DNA of 33,091 nucleotides from JOPF133 sp052144935 (lineage in GTDB: Bacteria > Acidobacteriota > Terriglobia > Bryobacterales > Bryobacteraceae): contig JBKQPR010000167.1 of NCBI GenBank assembly GCA_052144935.1, positions 1-33,091 of the forward strand, written 5' to 3'. The translations under genes were made by a program, and so were the position numbers. This document shows, one piece after another, positions 32,483-33,091 of the stretch. How positions within the stretch are numbered: the first letter of the stretch is position 1; every line of letters begins with the position of its first letter. The notes under the pieces are model-generated. The model was not told where the DNA came from, ran no database searches, and was given only the letters and a program-made list of their open reading frames with translations.

Positions 32483-32737
32483 GCACGCGCCCGTAACTTT
32501 ATGATTCCGGCTAAGTAAGCTCCGCGCGGGCATCACGAATCACGCACGGCAGGCCTTCGCCCTACCACAAGCGCAGGATGAAGAAGGTCGTCTTCACCGC
32601 CGAGCGGGCAAAACGCGTATCTTACTGAAAAACAGAAGCTTAAAAATCACCTTCTTCGGAGGATTGGCCGGTAAACGCCATAGACCATTCCCTATCCTTG
32701 ATCCTCTTCAGATTGGTAAACTGAGCTGAAACTCCAT

Positions 32738-32886
32738 ATGCCGCTCTCTGCAGGAACAAGACTCGGCCCCTACGAAATCCGTGCCCTGATCGGCGCGGGC
32801 GGCATGGGCGAGGCGTACGCGGGCGCGCGACACACGCCTTGGCCGCGACGTTGCGATTAAAGTCTCGCAGGAGCGATTCTCCCGGC
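32738..32886 (+). pseudogene. Ser/Thr protein kinase, N-terminal fragment with frameshift
   Basis: From ATG 32738 the frame reads PLSAGTRLGPYEIRALIGAGGMGEAY, the start and glycine-rich loop of an acidobacterial PknB-like kinase. Near 32821-32832 the frame shifts. The other frame continues RDTRLGRDVAIKVSQERFSR, with the VAIK lysine, as expected for kinases. Homology ends at about 32886, where a 35-base GC repeat (32890-32924) begins. At least 90% of the kinase is missing. It is a broken gene. Confidence 0.75.
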
Positions 32887-32889
32887 GCC

Positions 32890-32924
32890 CCGCTGCGCGG
32901 CCGGCGGCGGCCATGCGACCGCGG
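32890..32924. repeat. 35-base GC repeat, copy 3, at the kinase breakpoint
   Basis: Same family as 31991-32025 and 32298-32332. It starts within a few bases of the point where kinase similarity ends. Confidence 0.6.
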
Positions 32925-33004
32925 ACCATATTTCAAGCCACTTGCCGCGCAGGGGCAGTGCTTGGGCATGGCTGGCCAAAGTCCGTGCTCCTGAATGCTA
33001 TGGT

Positions 33005-33034
33005 TTGACAACCTCCGGAATTAACTCTTGTTAT
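33005..33034 (+). promoter_or_regulatory. sigma70-type promoter near the window end
   Basis: TTGACA (33005-33010), an 18-base spacer and TGTTAT (33029-33034). It would drive a gene running off the right edge. An ATG at 33053 opens a frame (RLDRIGRNCQD) to the window edge. Confidence 0.45.
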
Positions 33035-33091
33035 GGTAGAGCAACGGTACGGCATGCGCCTGGATCGAATCGGCAGGAATTGCCAAGATAG

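Noticed and set aside
1..33091. tRNA, rRNA and known riboswitches
   Set aside because: No TPsiC-like GGTTCRANNCC arms in a cloverleaf context, no rRNA-like conserved blocks and no recognisable riboswitch cores were seen by eye; a covariance search would be decisive.

Overview
The window reads as a chromosome segment of a soil Acidobacteriota, most likely a Bryobacterales / Candidatus Solibacter-type organism. The reasons are three TIGR03435 family proteins (a family strongly expanded in Solibacter), TonB-dependent receptors with an N-terminal carboxypeptidase-regulatory-like domain, secreted BNR-repeat and metzincin proteins, high GC with strong GC3 in the genes, and many GC-rich palindromic intergenic repeats. 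This is inferred from gene content; no rRNA or tRNA was seen.

Layout. 1-9.1 kb is a secreted degradative block: the N-terminal part of a TonB-dependent receptor (-), a secreted alpha/beta-hydrolase esterase (+), a large zinc metalloprotease (+), and a sortilin/BNR-repeat protein (-). 9.2-11.05 kb is a tightly overlapping minus-strand operon, VapB-like antitoxin, VapC-like PIN toxin and M20 peptidase. 11.2-12.0 kb is a secreted protein of unknown function. 12.05-15.4 kb is a translationally coupled pair, OPT-family oligopeptide transporter followed by a HExxPGH putative metallohydrolase. 15.5-17.1 kb is a decayed IS110-family element between two similar sequences of about 110 bp. 17.2-21.1 kb is a minus-strand group: two TIGR03435 proteins, a BlaI-type repressor, and a BlaR1 (M56) protein that also carries a carboxypeptidase-regulatory-like domain and a TonB C-terminal domain. 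21.1-21.4 kb holds tandem repeats, 21.4-22.6 kb a secreted Gfo/Idh/MocA oxidoreductase, 23.2-24.0 kb a third TIGR03435 protein flanked by dispersed repeats, and 24.6-25.2 kb a MazEF-type toxin-antitoxin pair with a clear promoter and palindrome. 25.9-27.0 kb is a secreted esterase, 27.1-29.9 kb a small Cys/His-rich secreted protein followed by a complete TonB-dependent receptor, and 30.0-31.5 kb a Panacea-domain (SocA-like) protein with a FabH-like ketosynthase downstream. 31.5-33.1 kb is repeat-rich and mostly degenerate, with a broken Ser/Thr kinase start.

The genes suggest a scavenging lifestyle. Secreted hydrolases and proteases release peptides and esters; TonB receptors, the OPT transporter and the M20 peptidase could handle uptake and final breakdown (inference). 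Superimposed on this is much repeat and mobile DNA: at least five repeat families, a decayed IS and a truncated kinase. The points most worth a second look are the Panacea-FabH operon, the VapBC-M20 operon, the BlaR1-TonB fusion beside TIGR03435 genes, the IS110 remnant with its flanking repeats, and the repeat copy sitting at the kinase breakpoint.
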